Origin: Foliimonas ilicis
GTDB lineage: Bacteria; Pseudomonadota; Alphaproteobacteria; Rhizobiales; Rhizobiaceae
DNA: 14,951 nt
Direction: 5' to 3'
NCBI RefSeq assembly: GCF_039939195.1
Contig: NZ_JBDUUH010000022.1
Location: forward strand, 1 to 14,951
The position numbers were made by a program, and so were the translations under genes. A model generated the notes under the pieces. It saw nothing but the letters and a program-made list of their open reading frames with translations. It did not search any database and was not told the origin of the DNA. Below are positions 12,858 through 14,951 of this stretch, piece by piece (the stretch's first letter is position 1; each line of letters begins with the position of its first letter).

Positions 12858-12988
12858 TCGACCCACATTCCGCGTTTCGCATCCAGGTCATCAAGTGCCC
12901 GTATGGCGGGATTTTTCAGCCGTATAGCTCACGCAATCACCAGTTACGTACGCAAGATGTGTATCTCGCCTCTGATAACATGGGCTAG
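12854..12988 (+). CDS. possible small ORF overlapping the exonuclease III stop
   Basis: A 44-codon frame starts at an ATGA overlap with the exonuclease III stop and reads MIDPHSAFRIQVIKCPYGG and then a polar C-terminus ending DNMG. The four-base overlap is the classic form of translational coupling. I do not recognise the product, and a possible weak terminator hairpin lies inside the frame (12898-12916), which argues against it being translated from the same message. Confidence 0.25.
   Translation: MIDPHSAFRIQVIKCPYGGIFQPYSSRNHQLRTQDVYLASDNMG
12898..12916 (+). terminator. weak candidate terminator after exonuclease III gene
   Basis: CCCG (12898-12901) and CGGG (12907-12910) can form a four-pair stem with a five-base loop, followed by A and five T. 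The stem is short, so efficiency would be low. Confidence 0.3.
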
Positions 12989-13323
12989 GATTCCTTCGCC
13001 CTGTCTATCCGCGCGCTCGCGAATTCAAGTGGGAGTCTCGAGGGGAGGGTTGCGCCATAGCGCGGCCAGCGCTCGAACGTCGTGATCGCGGTCCATGATC
13101 ATAAGCCCGCGTCCAACTCGAGCTGTCTTCCTGTTTCGCGTCAAGAAGGCAACGAGGCAGCGAACGGTGTTTCCAACGAGAGGTCGTTACTTGGTCCCGT
13201 CTACATTTTATGTCGTCAGAAGAAGCTTCGCACGTCATTTTCCTGAGCCGTGGCAAGCCCGCAATCTCCATGGACAGACGGTTTTACTACTGTAAAAATC
13301 ATGCCACGCAAATTGGGGTACAT
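12989..13323. other. 335-bp region before the PLD gene, no supported gene
   Basis: Plus and minus frames here have atypical, Ser/Arg-rich shadow composition. One short minus reading, 13102-13025, begins MIMDRDHDVRALAALWRN and ends after 25 residues; it looks protein-like but is too short and lacks a good ribosome site. No EcfG or clear sigma-70 promoter for the PLD gene was found. Confidence 0.45.
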
Positions 13324-14601
13324 ATGAGCCGGAAACGCATCGCGCAGATCGTCCTAGCCTTGACGATTACAGGAATCGTGTCCGTTATCACGGTCAATCT
13401 CATGCCGGCGCGCACCCAACTGCGTGATCCTATCCCGCACGTGAGCTCTGTCGCTGAGCCACAATTCCTTCGGACCATGCATTCGATGTTCCAAGGAGAT
13501 ATCTTGACAGGCAATTCCATCCAAACCCTGGTCAACGGCGACGAGATCTTTCCGCCCATGCTCGACGCCATCCGGAAGGCTAAAGTCAGCGTCAACTTCG
13601 CCACTTACATCTATTGGTCCGGCGAGACTGCCGTCGCATTCGCCAATGCGCTCGCGCAGAAATCACGCGAAGGTGTGCCGGTACGAGTTCTTGTTGATTT
13701 TGTCGGTTCAATTCAGTTTGACGAAGACATTATTGCCATCATGACGGAGGCGGGCGTTGCGTTCGAGAGGTTTCGGCCATTGCATTGGTATACTCTGGAT
13801 CGGATAAATTATCGGACGCACCGCAAGCTGCTGATCGTCGATGGGCGTGTCGGCTTCACAGGGGGCGTCGGCATCGCTGACGAATGGCTGGGGGATGCGC
13901 GCAATTCTGACGAATGGCGTGACAACCACTATCGCGTCGAGGGACCCGCAGTCGCGGATATGCAGGCAGCGTTTGCCGAAAATTGGATCGAGGCGACCGG
14001 CGAGGTGTTGCAGGGCAACAGCTTCTACCCTGAGCTAAAGGATGCTGGGAACCTTCGTGTACAGCATGTGAAGTCTTCACCTAGCGGTGGCGCGAAGGCT
14101 ATGCATCAAATGCTGATGATGGCTATGGCTGGCGCGACCCAGAATATCCGTATCGCCATGGCTTATTTTGTACCGGATGACGTAGCTATACAGCAATTGC
14201 TGGATGCCAGTTCGCGCGGCGTCGTGATCGAAATTATCTTGCCCGGCGGCCAAACCGACGTTCCCATTGTGCGGCACGCTTCGCGCTATTTTTGGGGTGA
14301 GTTGTTGGAAGCGGGTATACGCATTTTCGAGTACCAGCCGACAATGTATCACCCCAAAGTTCTCATAGTGGATGCGTTGTGGACTACAATTGGCTCAACC
14401 AATCTCGATGAACGCTCGTTCAGGCTCAACGACGAATCGAACCTCAATGTCTACGATGAGACGTTTGCTCAGACCCAGATCGACATCTTCAACGCCGATC
14501 TCCGTCTTTCTCGACGGGTCACGTTGGAAGAGTGGAAGAGCCGAACTTGGTTGGAAAAGGCCAAGGACTGGACCGCGAGTTGGCTGCGCACGCAGCTTTA
14601 A
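13324..14601 (+). CDS. membrane-anchored phospholipase D / cardiolipin synthase-like protein
   Basis: A 425-residue protein with two complete HxK(x)4D motifs. The first is His166, Lys168, Asp173 (THRKLLIVDGRVGFTGG) and the second His343, Lys345, Asp350 (YHPKVLIVDALWTTIGSTN). These two form one active site in bacterial cardiolipin synthases and related PLD-superfamily enzymes, acting through a phosphohistidine. A single N-terminal membrane segment (residues 6-27) after the basic start MSRKR anchors the catalytic part, probably on the periplasmic face. The linker GGAKAMHQMLMMAMAGA at about 255-271 is typical of the cardiolipin synthase subgroup. Substrate cannot be decided from sequence. I prefer ATG at 13324 (GGGG upstream, directly before the membrane anchor) over the in-frame start at 13210, which adds an unlikely 38-residue extension. 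Confidence 0.88.
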   Translation: MSRKRIAQIVLALTITGIVSVITVNLMPARTQLRDPIPHVSSVAEPQFLRTMHSMFQGDILTGNSIQTLVNGDEIFPPMLDAIRKAKVSVNFATYIYWSGETAVAFANALAQKSREGVPVRVLVDFVGSIQFDEDIIAIMTEAGVAFERFRPLHWYTLDRINYRTHRKLLIVDGRVGFTGGVGIADEWLGDARNSDEWRDNHYRVEGPAVADMQAAFAENWIEATGEVLQGNSFYPELKDAGNLRVQHVKSSPSGGAKAMHQMLMMAMAGATQNIRIAMAYFVPDDVAIQQLLDASSRGVVIEIILPGGQTDVPIVRHASRYFWGELLEAGIRIFEYQPTMYHPKVLIVDALWTTIGSTNLDERSFRLNDESNLNVYDETFAQTQIDIFNADLRLSRRVTLEEWKSRTWLEKAKDWTASWLRTQL

Positions 14602-14830
14602 TGGCGGCACGTTCCAAATCGTCGTGGCGGCCGGGCTCTGGAGCCTGCAAATCCCATCGTCACAAACCGTCCATGGTTCAAAACAAGCAATGCGATCGCT
14701 GCGTTCGAGGGACCTGCGAAGACTGGCGATGACTTGAAAATAAGACTGCGTACCAAGCGTATGATACTGCCCAAGCGGGGAACGTCCAAGTCTTGGGGCT
14801 TCAAACCGGCGCAGCGAAAGAGTGTGTGTT

Positions 14831-14885
14831 TCGGCGTGGAATATTGACCCCTCTGGCAGGGTGATCGGCGTCCAATTTTGACCCC
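14831..14885 (+). repeat. pair of 21-bp direct repeats, 34-bp period
   Basis: Copies at 14831-14851 and 14865-14885 begin TCGGCGT and end TTGACCCC. They are the likely transposase (IstA) binding sites of the adjoining element. Confidence 0.7.
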
Positions 14886-14923
14886 CCTCCTGTTTCGTCT
14901 GACCATCCGTCTTTTGATGGCGG

Positions 14924-14951
14924 ATGGAGGGGGAGTTGAAGCGAGTGGATA
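14924..14951 (+). CDS. istA: possible first codons of IS21 transposase istA (truncated by window)
   Basis: The frame ATG at 14924 reads MEGELKRVD up to the window edge, directly downstream of the subterminal repeats where istA should begin. A later start within this stretch (GTG at 14945, or an ATG just past the edge) is equally possible. Only nine residues are visible, so the call depends on position, not on protein similarity. Confidence 0.3.

Larger units (their letters stand above)
14823..14951 (+). mobile_element. left end of an IS21-family-like insertion sequence (continues beyond window)
   Basis: Two 21-bp near-identical direct repeats lie at 14831-14851 and 14865-14885 (TCGGCGT, then two variable bases, AA, a variable pair, TTGACCCC; three or four differences). 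Multiple subterminal repeats of this kind, ending in TTGACCCC, are typical of IS21-family ends found in rhizobia. IS21 ends begin with TG, and TG occurs at 14823, 14825 and 14827, so the exact terminus is uncertain. From memory of such elements istA starts shortly after these repeats. The other end and any target duplication are outside the window. Confidence 0.55.

Noticed and set aside
13005..13271. Minus-strand 88-codon ORF before the PLD gene
   Set aside because: Ser/Arg-rich shadow composition, no ribosome site and no family resemblance.
14770..14801. CCCAAG...CTTGGGG inverted repeat as a terminator after the PLD gene
   Set aside because: Short stem, long loop and no T-run follow.
14598..14906. 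Minus-strand 102-codon ORF at the right end
   Set aside because: It crosses the IS21-like repeats and the end of the element, so it is not a plausible single gene.
1..14951. CRISPR arrays, tRNA or rRNA genes, toxin-antitoxin or phage-defence operons
   Set aside because: No regularly spaced repeats, no tRNA/rRNA-like sequence and no recognisable defence proteins were found on either strand.

Overview
The window looks like accessory or secondary-replicon DNA of an alphaproteobacterium, most likely Hyphomicrobiales (Rhizobium/Agrobacterium/Ochrobactrum-like). The grounds are the adjacent TIGR02587/TIGR02588 gene pair, an HWE-family histidine kinase, a single-domain Ku, and promoters that match the alphaproteobacterial general-stress sigma factor EcfG (GGAAC-N16-CGTT). 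No rRNA, tRNA or CRISPR array was seen. The assignment comes from family recognition only; no database search was possible.

Layout. Positions 1-148 are the 3' end of an unidentified gene. Positions 485-1737 (minus) hold the two-gene membrane operon TIGR02587-TIGR02588. It is divergent from a PAS-HWE sensor kinase with a TTG start (1848-2936). A GlxA-type AraC regulator (3135-4163, minus) faces away from a DUF899 thioredoxin-like gene (4642-5337), with a 478-bp stretch between them. Positions 5417-5980 are gene debris: a truncated SRPBCC/AHSA1 gene, then a catalase-like C-terminal piece whose apparent start reads ATG-TCT-TAA. Positions 5997-9683 (minus) carry a three-subunit molybdenum aldehyde oxidoreductase operon like E. 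coli paoABC, without the Tat leader and without paoD next to it. A small 'host attachment' family protein (10058-10462) is divergent from it. A 600-bp region with an orphan terminator and a broken small ORF follows.

Positions 11070-12857 are a DNA-repair divergon, ku (minus) and an exonuclease III gene (plus). The intergenic region carries two back-to-back motifs that match the EcfG consensus exactly, one facing each gene. This is the strongest regulatory signal in the window and points to general-stress control of DNA repair. A membrane-anchored phospholipase D/cardiolipin-synthase-like protein (13324-14601) follows. The window closes with what looks like the left end of an IS21-family element (direct repeats at 14831-14885) and possibly the first codons of its istA.

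How the parts fit. Several genes suggest stress or envelope functions: TIGR02587/02588, the HWE kinase (the kinase family that often feeds the PhyR-NepR-EcfG switch), the host-attachment protein, Ku, exonuclease III, the PLD enzyme and the aldehyde oxidoreductase. EcfG-type sites are exact at ku/xth, one mismatch from consensus before TIGR02587, and weaker before the host-attachment gene. The debris and the IS end suggest an actively rearranged accessory region. No wholly new multi-gene system is demonstrable from sequence alone. The best candidates are the ku/xth stress divergon and the TIGR02587-02588/HWE-kinase divergon.
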